Source: Pseudomonadota bacterium (GTDB lineage: Bacteria > Pseudomonadota > Alphaproteobacteria > Sphingomonadales > Sphingomonadaceae). From it: a stretch of DNA of 64,000 bases. The notes below the pieces were generated by a model that worked only from the letters and a program-made list of their open reading frames with translations, was not told the DNA's origin and ran no database searches. Positions 1 to 7,809 of this stretch are shown piece by piece; within the stretch, counting starts at the first letter, position 1; each line of letters starts with the position of its first letter. The stretch lies in NCBI GenBank assembly GCA_023400405.1, contig JAEXFD010000040.1, forward strand, positions 1 through 64,000, in the 5' to 3' direction. A program made the position numbers and the translations under genes.

Positions 1-74
1 CCCCCCGCACCCAAAAAAACACCCGGCGCCCCCCCCCGCCCCCCACTTCGAAACTCTGCTCGCGCAGCCAGCGA

Positions 75-308
75 TTACTTGCTGTCGGGCGAGTCGTCGC
101 TGTCAGCGAGGATAACCGCGCCGCCGACGATCGCGACAGTCGCGAGAACGCCGATCAGGACAGCCGGAGCCAGCTCGCTCTTCTTGCCGGTCGAGGTCGA
201 AGCGCGAACGCTCGACAGCGACAGGCTCGAGGCGCTGTTCGGAGCCGCCAGAACAGGGGCAGTCGCCATCGAAGCGATAGCGGCGGCGGTAAGAAGCTTA
301 GTGAACAC
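75..308 (-). CDS. small secreted or single-pass membrane protein, function unknown
   Basis: A 77-residue protein with an N-terminal signal-like segment (residues about 1-22, ending in ALA-like VLAAP), a Ser-rich linker, one hydrophobic helix at about residues 46-68 (LAPAVLIGVLATVAIVGGAVIL) and a short acidic tail (ADSDDSPDSK). The start is GTG, supported by a purine-rich GAGGGAG about 7 bases upstream. I do not recognise a family. Small Ser-rich one-helix proteins like this are common hypothetical proteins in sphingomonads, but that is recollection, not a search. It is transcribed away from the M48 protease gene, from a shared upstream region of about 360 bases. Confidence 0.7.
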   Translation of the reverse strand: MFTKLLTAAAIASMATAPVLAAPNSASSLSLSSVRASTSTGKKSELAPAVLIGVLATVAIVGGAVILADSDDSPDSK

Positions 309-672
309 TCTTATTCTCCCTCTTTCGAGCTCTGGTGCTCTCGTCAGGCCGTCCTATGGCACAGGACGGATACTGCCGCAACACCTCAAACTTTCATCAC
401 AACGAGAAAGCCCTCGCTGTGTCCAAAGTGCAACATCGGCCCGGTTGGCCCGGACTCTCGCCTTGGCCGACCCCGCGCCGAAGCACGAAGGGCCTTAACG
501 CGGCGCACCAATAAGGCCAAGGGATTAATGAAAGCTGTCGGCGAAATGGTCACATTTCGTGTCGGTTGGCCACTAATATTGGTTACGGATTTGTTGCTGC
601 GAGCGCGAAGTCTGCGATCGTCATCCGGTTCTGCCATTGGAGAAGCGGGTGCCGGGGCCTAAAAGGAATACG
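309..672. other. intergenic region between divergent genes
   Basis: About 360 bases between the small membrane protein gene and the M48 protease gene, which point away from each other. It should hold both promoters. I see no convincing ORF, RNA gene or strong hairpin. The AT-richer stretch around 525-595 is the most likely promoter area. Confidence 0.6.
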
Positions 673-1704
673 ATGAAGAGCCTCAGCATGCGAACGGTAT
701 CGCTCATGGTTGCCGCCGGGCTTCTGACGGCGGCCGCACCCTGCCAGGCCAGCGACGACGCTGCCCTGTTCGAAGCCGTGCGGGAGGCGGATTTGCGAAT
801 CGCGACGATCGGCTGGCGCCTCGCCACCACGAACGCGCCGCTGTGCGACCGGCTGGAGTCAGGGACCGGGCTCCAACTCCACACGCTCGATCAGTTCGCC
901 CCGGCCCGGCGCGACGGCGCTGTCCGCCATTTCGGATTTGTCACGCCGGTTGCCGTGGAAGCGGTGGTCCCGGACAGCCCGGCCGCCAAGGCAGGCGCGA
1001 TGCCCGACGATTCGCTTCTCCGCGCCGGCCCGGTGGACATGGCTGCGCTTCCCGGAAAGCCAAACACGACCGATCGCCTCGCCGCGGCGCAATCGGCGAT
1101 TGCGGGGCTCCCGCGCGGCACCGCCATCGAAATCACAGCGAATCGCAATGGCGGGCCTGCGAAATACCGGGTGATGCCAGTGGCGGCGTGCGCGACACGC
1201 TTCGAACTGGAACTCAATAATGGCTTCACCGCCTCGGCCGACGGCAAGTTGGTGCAGATCGGCTCCGGCTTTCTCGATTCCTACTCGGACGACCAGCTGG
1301 CCGCGGCCATCGCGCACGAATTCGCGCACAATATCCTTCATCACCGCGACCGGTTGGAGGCGCGCGGCGTCGATTATGGTCTGCTTTCGGGCTTCGGCGC
1401 CAACGTCAAATATTTCCGCCAGACCGAAATCCAGGCCGACTTGCTCTCGGTCTACCTGCTCGCCAATGCCGGTTATCCGCCGCGCGCCGCGGTCGAGTTC
1501 TGGAAGAAATTCGGTCCGAGCAAGGCGGGTGGCATCCTGCGCAGCCGTTCGCATCCCGCCTGGCGGGACCGGGTGGCGACGCTGGAGGCAGAGATCACCA
1601 AGATCGAGCAATCGCCGGGCCGCCCGATCATCCCCACGCTGATCGCTGACCGCGACAAGCCGCTCGATGGCGATTGGCAGTCGATCCTGGTGCGCAGCCG
1701 CTAG
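673..1704 (+). CDS. M48-family zinc metalloprotease with PDZ-like domain, secreted
   Basis: A 343-residue predicted periplasmic protease. An N-terminal signal peptide (about residues 1-27, cleavage after CQA) is followed by a PDZ-like stretch (AVVPDSPAAKAGAMPDDSLL). The M48 active site is HEFAH with His215, Glu216 and His219, and the third zinc ligand is Glu252 in EIQAD. The C-terminal RSRSHPAWRDRVATLE is typical of M48 proteases. In the family, zinc-dependent endopeptidases of this kind act in envelope protein quality control. I chose ATG 673 rather than the upstream in-frame ATG at 637 because AAAAGGA lies six bases before it and the signal peptide begins there. It converges with wecC, the two stops overlapping by four bases. 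The exact substrate cannot be inferred. Confidence 0.88.
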   Translation: MKSLSMRTVSLMVAAGLLTAAAPCQASDDAALFEAVREADLRIATIGWRLATTNAPLCDRLESGTGLQLHTLDQFAPARRDGAVRHFGFVTPVAVEAVVPDSPAAKAGAMPDDSLLRAGPVDMAALPGKPNTTDRLAAAQSAIAGLPRGTAIEITANRNGGPAKYRVMPVAACATRFELELNNGFTASADGKLVQIGSGFLDSYSDDQLAAAIAHEFAHNILHHRDRLEARGVDYGLLSGFGANVKYFRQTEIQADLLSVYLLANAGYPPRAAVEFWKKFGPSKAGGILRSRSHPAWRDRVATLEAEITKIEQSPGRPIIPTLIADRDKPLDGDWQSILVRSR

Positions 1705-2999
1705 CTCGCCAGCCGCAGCGGCTCACCGGCCGCGGTGGCGCGCGGCTGATCGGGCCAGATGCCGCGCGTATCATAGACCTGCTTGCCGGCGCGCTCGTCG
1801 AGCGGGACCGACTTGAAGACCTCGTGATCAACGAGCACGACGAAAATGTCGGATTCTTCGATCGCGCTGTCGAGATCAATCAGCGTCGCGCCGGTGCCAG
1901 CGAAAGCCGGAGGCAGGGCAGCGGCATAGGGTTCGACGATCTGGATCCGCGCGCCGAAGCGCCGCGCCAGCGCCTCAGCGACCTTGAGCGCCGGGCTCTC
2001 GCGGAAATCGTCGATGTTCGCCTTGAAGGCGAGGCCGAGACAGGCGACGTGGGCCGCGGGGCTCGCCTCGATCAGCGCCGCCGCCTGGGCAATCACATGA
2101 TCGGTCTTGCCGTCATTCACCTCGCGCGCGGTGCGGATCAGCGGGGTCTGGTCGGGCGCGGCGCTGACCAGGAACCAGGGATCAACCGCGATGCAATGGC
2201 CGCCGACGCCGGGCCCCGGCGACAGGATGTTGACGCGCGGATGGCGATTGGCGAGGCGGATCACTTCCCACACGTCGACGCCCATCTTCTCCGCGACCAG
2301 GCTCAGCTCGTTGGCGAAGGCGATGTTGACATCGCGAAAGGCGTTTTCGGTGAGCTTGGTCATCTCGGCGGCGCGTGCCGTGGTGGTGACGCAGGCACCT
2401 CGGACGAAGCGACGATAGAATTGCAGCGCCTTGCGGGCGCAGCGCGGGGTGATGCCGCCGATCACCCGGTCATTGTCGATCAGTTCGACCAGGATCCGGC
2501 CCGGCAGCACGCGCTCGGGGCAATAGGCGATCGCGACGTCGGCGGTGCCGGCACAATGGCCCGGAACCTTGAGGTCAGGCCGCAGCTTGGCGATCAGTTC
2601 GGCGACCTTTTCGGTGGTGCCGACCGGAGAAGTCGATTCGAGCACGACCACGTCGCCCGGCTTGATCGCGGCGGCGACATTGGTCGCGGCCTGGAGGACA
2701 TAGCCGATATCGGGCGCGTGGTTCGCATCGAAGGGCGTGGGCACCGCGATGACGAAGACGTCGGCCGGCTCGACGTGGAGCGAGGCGCGCAGATTGCCCC
2801 GGGCGACGACGCCGGAGACCAGGCCGTCGAGATCGATTTCCTCGATATGGACCTTGCCCGAATTGACCGTCTCGACCACCGATTCATGCACATCGACGCC
2901 GAGCACCCTGGCGCCGGTGCGCGCGATCACCGCGGCGGTGGGCAGGCCGATATAGCCCAGGCCGAGAACGCAGACCTTGAGCTCAGATTCCGAAACCAT
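1701..2999 (-). CDS. wecC: UDP-N-acetyl-D-mannosamine dehydrogenase
   Basis: NAD-dependent oxidation of UDP-ManNAc to UDP-ManNAcA, a precursor for surface polysaccharide. The N-terminal Rossmann motif GLGYIGLPTAA, the CPERVLPG segment, LTENAFRDVNIAFANEL, LANRHPRVNILSPGPGVGGHC with the catalytic Cys, and the C-terminal GLAFKANIDDFRESPAL follow the E. coli WecC pattern closely, which separates it from UDP-glucose dehydrogenases. It is about 432 residues, a normal length. ATG 2999 is preferred over TTG 3017 because GGGGA precedes it by eight bases. The start overlaps the end of wecB by 17 bases, so the two genes are very likely translated from one message. Confidence 0.93.
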   Translation of the reverse strand: MVSESELKVCVLGLGYIGLPTAAVIARTGARVLGVDVHESVVETVNSGKVHIEEIDLDGLVSGVVARGNLRASLHVEPADVFVIAVPTPFDANHAPDIGYVLQAATNVAAAIKPGDVVVLESTSPVGTTEKVAELIAKLRPDLKVPGHCAGTADVAIAYCPERVLPGRILVELIDNDRVIGGITPRCARKALQFYRRFVRGACVTTTARAAEMTKLTENAFRDVNIAFANELSLVAEKMGVDVWEVIRLANRHPRVNILSPGPGVGGHCIAVDPWFLVSAAPDQTPLIRTAREVNDGKTDHVIAQAAALIEASPAAHVACLGLAFKANIDDFRESPALKVAEALARRFGARIQIVEPYAAALPPAFAGTGATLIDLDSAIEESDIFVVLVDHEVFKSVPLDERAGKQVYDTRGIWPDQPRATAAGEPLRLAS

Positions 3000-4122
3000 G
3001 GGCGACGATCCCCGCAATACGCTGTGCGGCCTGGCCGTCGCCGAACGGATTATGGGCGCGGGCCATGGCCGAATAGGCCTGGGGTACGTCGAGGAGGGTT
3101 GAGATTTCGGAAACGATGCGGTCCGGGTCGGTGCCGACCAGCTTCGCCGTGCCCGCGGCGACGCCTTCGGGCCGCTCGGTCGTCTCGCGCATCACCAGCA
3201 CTGGCTTGCCGAGGGCGGGCGCCTCTTCCTGGACGCCGCCCGAATCGCTGAGCACGACGTCGCAAAGCTCGAGCGCGCGGATGAAGTGGGGATAGTCGAG
3301 CGGTTCGATCCGCGCGACGTTGGGCCGGTCGCCGAGCAGCGCGTCCATCGCGGCGACGACATTGGGATTGGGGTGCATCGGAAATAGGATCGCCACGTCG
3401 TCGCGATCGGCGATGCGGCCGAGGGCGCGGGCGATGCCCTCCATGCCGCCGCCGAAATTCTCGCGGCGATGAGTGGTGACTAGGACGATCCGCTTGCCGG
3501 CGAAGCGAGCCGCGATCGGATCGAGCCCGGCCGCGAGGGCGGGATCGGCGGCGATGCGGGCGCGGGTGGCGAGCAGCGCGTCGATCACGGTATTGCCGGT
3601 GACATGGATCGTCGCCGGATCGATATTCTCGCGGCGCAGCGCCTCGGCCGCAGTCTCGGTGGGTGCGAAATGCTGATCGGCGATCGGCGCGACGATGCGG
3701 CGGTTCACTTCCTCGGGCCAGGGCTGGTAAATGTCGCCCGAACGCAGCCCGGCCTCGACATGGCCGACCGGCACCTTGCGATAATAGGCCGCGAGCGCCC
3801 CGACCATCGCGGTGGCCGTGTCCCCCTGGACGATGACTCGGTCAGGCTTTTCCGCATCCATCACGGCGCCGAGCCCGGTGAGCAGCCGGGCGGTGAGCTG
3901 GTCGAGCGTCTGGCCCGGCTGCATCAGGTCGAGATCGATGTCCGGCACGAGCCCGGCGATCGCCAGCACCTGATCGAGCAGCCCACGATGCTGGGCGGTG
4001 ACGCAGGTGCGCACCTCGACCCCCGGCTGGCGGCGCAGCGCCTCGACCACGGGGAACAGCTTGATCGCCTCGGGCCGGGTGCCGAAAATGACGAGGATCT
4101 TGCGGCGTAGCGGCTGGGTCAT
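2983..4122 (-). CDS. wecB: UDP-N-acetylglucosamine 2-epimerase (non-hydrolysing)
   Basis: Converts UDP-GlcNAc to UDP-ManNAc, the substrate of the following wecC product. The 379-residue protein begins with the family signature FGTRPEAIKLFPV and carries HVEAGLRSGD, PEEVNRRI, TTHRRENFG and DSGGVQEEAPALGKPVLV, all hallmarks of the GT-B-fold epimerase with its allosteric UDP-GlcNAc site. It is first in a two-gene unit with wecC. Upstream is a 205-base gap shared with the divergent galU. Nothing is missing or truncated. Confidence 0.95.
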   Translation of the reverse strand: MTQPLRRKILVIFGTRPEAIKLFPVVEALRRQPGVEVRTCVTAQHRGLLDQVLAIAGLVPDIDLDLMQPGQTLDQLTARLLTGLGAVMDAEKPDRVIVQGDTATAMVGALAAYYRKVPVGHVEAGLRSGDIYQPWPEEVNRRIVAPIADQHFAPTETAAEALRRENIDPATIHVTGNTVIDALLATRARIAADPALAAGLDPIAARFAGKRIVLVTTHRRENFGGGMEGIARALGRIADRDDVAILFPMHPNPNVVAAMDALLGDRPNVARIEPLDYPHFIRALELCDVVLSDSGGVQEEAPALGKPVLVMRETTERPEGVAAGTAKLVGTDPDRIVSEISTLLDVPQAYSAMARAHNPFGDGQAAQRIAGIVAHGFGI

Positions 4123-4327
4123 GCGGCGCCCCTTAGCATGACGCGCTTAACGTGCCGCTAAGCTCTCGGCGATCGAGCCAGGGGGCGCCGCCATGACATG
4201 GCGCGGCTGTCGCACAGGTCTTGGCGCATGGTAAGGCGTCCGTCTGCCCCGGGCCACGGCACAGCCGATTGCGCGCGGCTCCCGACGCGAGTAGCAGCGC
4301 AGCACCCATTGGAGACGAAGTTCCAGC

Positions 4328-5200
4328 ATGACGATCAAGCCCTTGCGCAAGGCCGTGTTTCCCGTCGGTGGTCTCGGCACTCGTTTCCTCCCTGCGACCA
4401 AGGCGATGCCGAAGGAGATGCTGCCGGTCGTCGATCGGCCGCTGATCCAATATGCCGTCGAGGAAGCGATGGAGGCGGGGATCGAGCAGATGATCTTCGT
4501 CACCGGCCGCGGCAAGAGCGCGATCGAAGACCATTTCGACATCGCCTACGAGCTCGAGACGACGATGGCCGAGCGCGGCAAGTCGCTCGAAGTGCTCGAT
4601 GCGACGCGGCTCAAGCCCGGCGCGGTCGCCTATGTTCGCCAGCAGGAGCCGATGGGCCTGGGCCATGCCGTGTGGTGTGCGCGCGACATCGTCGGCGACG
4701 AGCCCTTCGCGGTGCTGCTCGCCGACGATTTCATGGTCGGCAAGCCGGGCTGCCTCAAGCAGATGGTCGAGGCGTACAACCAGGTCGGCGGCAACCTGAT
4801 CTGCGCGATGGAAGTCGCCGATGCGGCCACCGACAAATATGGCATCATCACCCCCGGCAGCCGCGACGGCGCGCTGACCGAGGTGCGGGGGCTGGTCGAG
4901 AAGCCCAAGCAGGGCACGGCGCCGTCCAACCTGGCCGTGATCGGCCGCTACATTCTCCAGCCCGAAGTCATGCGCATCCTGGAGGGGCAGGAAAAGGGCG
5001 CCGGCGGCGAGATCCAGCTCACCGACGCGATGGCGCAGATGATCGGTAACCAGCGCTTCCACGGGCTGACCTTCGACGGCGTGCGCTACGATTGCGGCGA
5101 CAAGGCCGGGTTCATCCAGGCCAACATCGCAGTGGCGCTGGAGCGCACCGACCTGGGCCCGGCCATTCGCGACTTCGTGACGAGCCGCTGCTCGGATTGA
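4328..5200 (+). CDS. galU: UTP--glucose-1-phosphate uridylyltransferase
   Basis: Makes UDP-glucose from UTP and glucose-1-phosphate. The 290-residue protein has the nucleotidyltransferase signature GGLGTRFLPATKAMPKEMLP, then QEPMGLGHAVWCA, LLADDFM and LTDAMAQMI, and the C-terminal DCGDKAGFIQANI, all as in bacterial GalU. GGAGACGAAG lies upstream of the ATG. It stands alone on the plus strand, divergent from wecB, and is followed by a perfect hairpin before the convergent msrB. With the neighbouring epimerase and dehydrogenase genes it suggests a loose sugar-nucleotide supply region. Confidence 0.95.
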   Translation: MTIKPLRKAVFPVGGLGTRFLPATKAMPKEMLPVVDRPLIQYAVEEAMEAGIEQMIFVTGRGKSAIEDHFDIAYELETTMAERGKSLEVLDATRLKPGAVAYVRQQEPMGLGHAVWCARDIVGDEPFAVLLADDFMVGKPGCLKQMVEAYNQVGGNLICAMEVADAATDKYGIITPGSRDGALTEVRGLVEKPKQGTAPSNLAVIGRYILQPEVMRILEGQEKGAGGEIQLTDAMAQMIGNQRFHGLTFDGVRYDCGDKAGFIQANIAVALERTDLGPAIRDFVTSRCSD

Positions 5201-5283
5201 TCCGGCAAACATTGCGAACATCGCCCATGCGAGAGGTCGCGCCGGGTCGCTCGACGCGCGAAAGGGGTTCTCTCAAAGTCAAA

Positions 5284-5310
5284 GAGCGGCCGGAACGACT
5301 CCGGCCGCTC
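5284..5310 (-). terminator. hairpin between convergent galU and msrB
   Basis: A perfect 11-base stem GAGCGGCCGGA / TCCGGCCGCTC with a five-base loop. Reading on the minus strand it is followed by TTTGACTTTGAG, a weak T-rich tract, so it best fits as the msrB terminator. It may also end galU transcripts from the other side. Confidence 0.7.
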
Positions 5311-5351
5311 CAGCCAAGCCGACGAAATCCTACATTGCAAGCCTTGCCGGC

Positions 5352-5801
5352 TCAGGCGGGCTCGCGGACCTGATCAAGATAGGCGCCATAACCCTCCGCT
5401 TCCATCCGCTCGCGCGGGACGAAGCGCAGCGACGCCGAGTTGATGCAGTAGCGCAGCCCGCCACGGTCCCGCGGGCCGTCGTCGAAGACATGGCCGAGAT
5501 GGCTGTCGCCATTGGCAGAGCGCACTTCGGTTCGGATCATGCCGTGGCTCGCATCGCGCAGCTCGGCGACATTGGCGGGCTCGACCGGGCGCGTGAAGCT
5601 GGGCCAGCCGCAGCCCGATTCATATTTGTCGGTGGAGGCGAACAGCGGCTCGCCTGAGACGATGTCGACATAGAGGCCCGCCGCCTTGTTGTTCAGATGC
5701 TTGCCGGTGCCGGGACGCTCGGTGCCGTTCTGCTGGGTGACGCGATATTCCTCGGCGGAAAGGGCGGCGACGGCCTCCTGGGTCTTGCGATAGTCGGTCA
5801 T
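5352..5801 (-). CDS. msrB: peptide-methionine (R)-S-oxide reductase
   Basis: Repairs methionine-R-sulfoxide in proteins. The protein is 149 residues with GCGWPSFTRPV, EVRSANGDSHLGHVFDDGP and the catalytic RYCINSASLRF. The two CxxC pairs that bind structural zinc in many MsrB proteins are absent: the first site reads VDIVSGEPLF and the second RSANGDSHLG. This matches the known zinc-free MsrB subgroup rather than a damaged gene. The start at ATG 5801 has GGAG about eight bases upstream. An extension to 5855 lacks this support. Probably cytosolic, since no signal peptide is seen. Confidence 0.93.
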   Translation of the reverse strand: MTDYRKTQEAVAALSAEEYRVTQQNGTERPGTGKHLNNKAAGLYVDIVSGEPLFASTDKYESGCGWPSFTRPVEPANVAELRDASHGMIRTEVRSANGDSHLGHVFDDGPRDRGGLRYCINSASLRFVPRERMEAEGYGAYLDQVREPA

Positions 5802-5887
5802 GTGGGAATCTCCGTTTCGTCGCGCGATATGGGGACCGCGCCGCTCCGCTTCCACCGGCGGCGGCCAATCGGCTATCGGCTGCCATC

Positions 5888-6154
5888 ATGGCGAAGAAGA
5901 AGCGTTACCTCACGGCGACGATGGCCGACGGCTATGTGAAGACCATCGGCCCGACTGCGGCGCCCTTTACGCATTACTGGCGGATCGTCGCGCATCTTGG
6001 CGATGGCCGTACCGAAGTATTCTGGGGGCACAGCAAGTCGCTGCGAGAAGCCGAGGGCAAGCGGGCCGCGACTGCCGACGCGGCCCGGCAGCGCGGCTGG
6101 GAGCGCTATGCATTCGAAGTGGTCGAGCTCGCGGAGAGCTTCGACCGAGGCTGA
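5888..6154 (+). CDS. small conserved-looking hypothetical protein
   Basis: An 88-residue basic-to-neutral protein beginning MAKKKRYLTATMADGY and ending LAESFDRG, with aromatic motifs HYWRIVAHL and VFWGHSKSLREAEGKR. No signal peptide or membrane helix. I cannot name a family. There is no clear Shine-Dalgarno sequence, so the message may be short-leadered or leaderless. It lies between msrB (divergent, 86 bases) and a nucleotide-sugar dehydrogenase (convergent, 19 bases). Its codon use looks like its neighbours, which favours a real gene. Confidence 0.65.
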   Translation: MAKKKRYLTATMADGYVKTIGPTAAPFTHYWRIVAHLGDGRTEVFWGHSKSLREAEGKRAATADAARQRGWERYAFEVVELAESFDRG

Positions 6155-6173
6155 AATCCGTGCCTTCGGTCGT

Positions 6174-7520
6174 TCAGGCCCGCACCACCTTGTCGCTTTC
6201 GACACCGGCGCGGCCGCATGCGTTGCGGGTGTCGATGATCAGCTTCGCCGCCTCGGCGAGCGCGGCATAGTCGACCGCATCGTGGTCGGTCGCGATCAGC
6301 ACTGCGTCATAGCCGGCGATCGTGGCGGGATCCCAGGCGATGCCCGCACGGAAGTTGAGCGTCGGATGCTCGCGGGTGTTGTCGATCTGGGCGACGTGGG
6401 GATCGTGGAAGTCGGCCGTGGCGCCGCGCGCCTCGATCAGCTCCATCAGCCGCAGCGACGGGCTTTCGCGGATGTCCTCGACATTCTTCTTGTAGGCGAC
6501 GCCCATCACCAGGATGCGCGCGCCGCGCAGGCCGCGGCCGAAGCGTTCGTCGAGCGTATCCGCCAGGACGCGCACGACATGCTGGGGCATGTCGGCGTTG
6601 ATCTGGCCGGCGAGCTCGATGAACTTGGTGTGCTGGTTGTACTCGCGCGCCTTCCAGGTGAGGTAGAAGGGGTCGATCGGGATGCAATGGCCGCCCAGGC
6701 CCGGGCCGGGATAGAAGGGCATGAAGCCGAACGGCTTAGACTTGGCGGCATCGATCACTTCCCACACGTCGATATCCATCGCGGTGAAGATCAGCTTGAG
6801 TTCGTTGACGAGCGCGATGTTGACCGCGCGGAACACGTTCTCGGTGATCTTGACCGCTTCGGCCGTCGCGGCGGTCGAGACCTGGATCGCCTGGGGCACG
6901 ATGTGGCGATAGACGGCGAGCGCCAGATTGGCCGAGACACCGTCGTCGGCGCCGACGACCTTGGGGATCTTGGTGGTCGAGAAAGTCGGGTTGCCGGGGT
7001 CTTCGCGCTCGGGCGAATAAGCGAGGAAGAAGTCCTTGCCCGCCTTCAGCCCGCCCGCTTCGAGGATCGGCTGCATGACTTCCGCCGTGGTGCCGGGATA
7101 GGTGGTCGATTCGAGGATGACGAGCTGGCCGCGGCGCAGCGTCTCGGCGATCGCGCGGGTGGTGACTTCGACATATTTGAGGTCGGGCTCGAGATGGCGG
7201 GTGAGCGGCGTGGGGACGCAGATCAGCACCACGTCGGCCTCGCCAAGCCGGGCGAGATCGGCGGTCGCGCGCAGCTTCTCGGCGGCGACGAGCGGGGCGA
7301 TGCGGGCGGCGTCGATATGCTTGATATAGCTTTCGCCGGCCGAGAGCGCCTCGACCTTGGCCGGATCGACGTCGAAGGCGAGGACGGGGCAGCCGGCCTC
7401 ACCGAATGCGACGGCGAGCGGCAGGCCGACATAGCCCATACCGATCACGCCGATCACTGCCTCGCCGCTTTCGATCCGCGCCTGCAGCTTCAGCCCGTGG
7501 GCCGGCCATTCGATGCTCAT
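6174..7520 (-). CDS. nucleotide-sugar dehydrogenase, UDP-GlcNAc 6-dehydrogenase (WbpA/TviB) type
   Basis: A 448-residue NAD-dependent UDP-sugar dehydrogenase that oxidises C6 to the uronic acid. Motifs: GMGYVGLPLAVAFGE (NAD), CVPTPLTRHLEPDLKYV, ESTTYPGTTAEVM, SPEREDPGNP, the catalytic PGPGLGGHCIPIDPFYL and GVAYKKNVEDIRESPSL. The TTYPGTT and SPEREDPGN segments place it with WbpA/TviB-type enzymes acting on UDP-GlcNAc or UDP-GalNAc rather than with WecC or classical Ugd; the substrate is inferred. GGGGATC lies just upstream of the ATG. It is a second, distinct dehydrogenase beside wecC, so the cell probably makes more than one HexNAc uronic acid. Confidence 0.88.
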   Translation of the reverse strand: MSIEWPAHGLKLQARIESGEAVIGVIGMGYVGLPLAVAFGEAGCPVLAFDVDPAKVEALSAGESYIKHIDAARIAPLVAAEKLRATADLARLGEADVVLICVPTPLTRHLEPDLKYVEVTTRAIAETLRRGQLVILESTTYPGTTAEVMQPILEAGGLKAGKDFFLAYSPEREDPGNPTFSTTKIPKVVGADDGVSANLALAVYRHIVPQAIQVSTAATAEAVKITENVFRAVNIALVNELKLIFTAMDIDVWEVIDAAKSKPFGFMPFYPGPGLGGHCIPIDPFYLTWKAREYNQHTKFIELAGQINADMPQHVVRVLADTLDERFGRGLRGARILVMGVAYKKNVEDIRESPSLRLMELIEARGATADFHDPHVAQIDNTREHPTLNFRAGIAWDPATIAGYDAVLIATDHDAVDYAALAEAAKLIIDTRNACGRAGVESDKVVRA

Positions 7521-7638
7521 GTGATCCCCGTGCGTGATTCGGAAGGTTTCCGGTTCCCGTCATGGCGCGGCAGGGGTTTCCGTTTGGATAATGATCCGGT
7601 GCAGCGCGTGTCCGCAGCGCGATGGACGAACATGGCAA

Positions 7639-7670
7639 GTAGCGAAAAGAAGGTGTGCCGATTTCGCTAC
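7639..7670. promoter_or_regulatory. perfect inverted repeat between divergent genes
   Basis: Arms GTAGCGAAA and TTTCGCTAC (9 of 9 paired) are separated by 14 bases. It lies about 120 bases before the dehydrogenase start on one side and 60 bases before the putative autotransporter promoter on the other. An operator or a small hairpin are both possible. No T-run follows it, so a terminator is less likely. Confidence 0.45.
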
Positions 7671-7728
7671 ATAGATGGAATATAACGCAAATTATCTCCT
7701 CACCGGATCGTTCTCGATAAGAAGTTGC

Positions 7729-7756
7729 TTGACCCGTCCCGAGGAACAAATAGCAT
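7729..7756 (+). promoter_or_regulatory. candidate sigma70-type promoter of the protease autotransporter
   Basis: TTGACC (7729-7734) and TAGCAT (7751-7756) are separated by 16 bases, giving a predicted transcript start near 7763. This would make the in-frame ATG at 7675 unusable and supports the later start at 7798 or 7810. Sequence match only. Confidence 0.45.
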
Positions 7757-7809
7757 CCCCGATCATGCGGAGGCCGACAGGGCGGCCCCGTCAAACCATG
7801 GGGCTCATC

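Noticed and set aside
1674..3251. 525-codon plus-strand frame opposite wecC/wecB
   Set aside because: Asp/Arg/Gly-rich shadow translation; wecC and wecB on the other strand match their families over full length.
5352..5801. MsrB as a damaged gene because the zinc CxxC pairs are missing
   Set aside because: A zinc-free MsrB subgroup is known and all catalytic segments (GCGWPSF, RYCINSASLRF) are intact.
7675..7809. Upstream ATG (7675) as start of the protease autotransporter
   Set aside because: It would put 45 residues before a typical signal peptide and lies before the candidate promoter.
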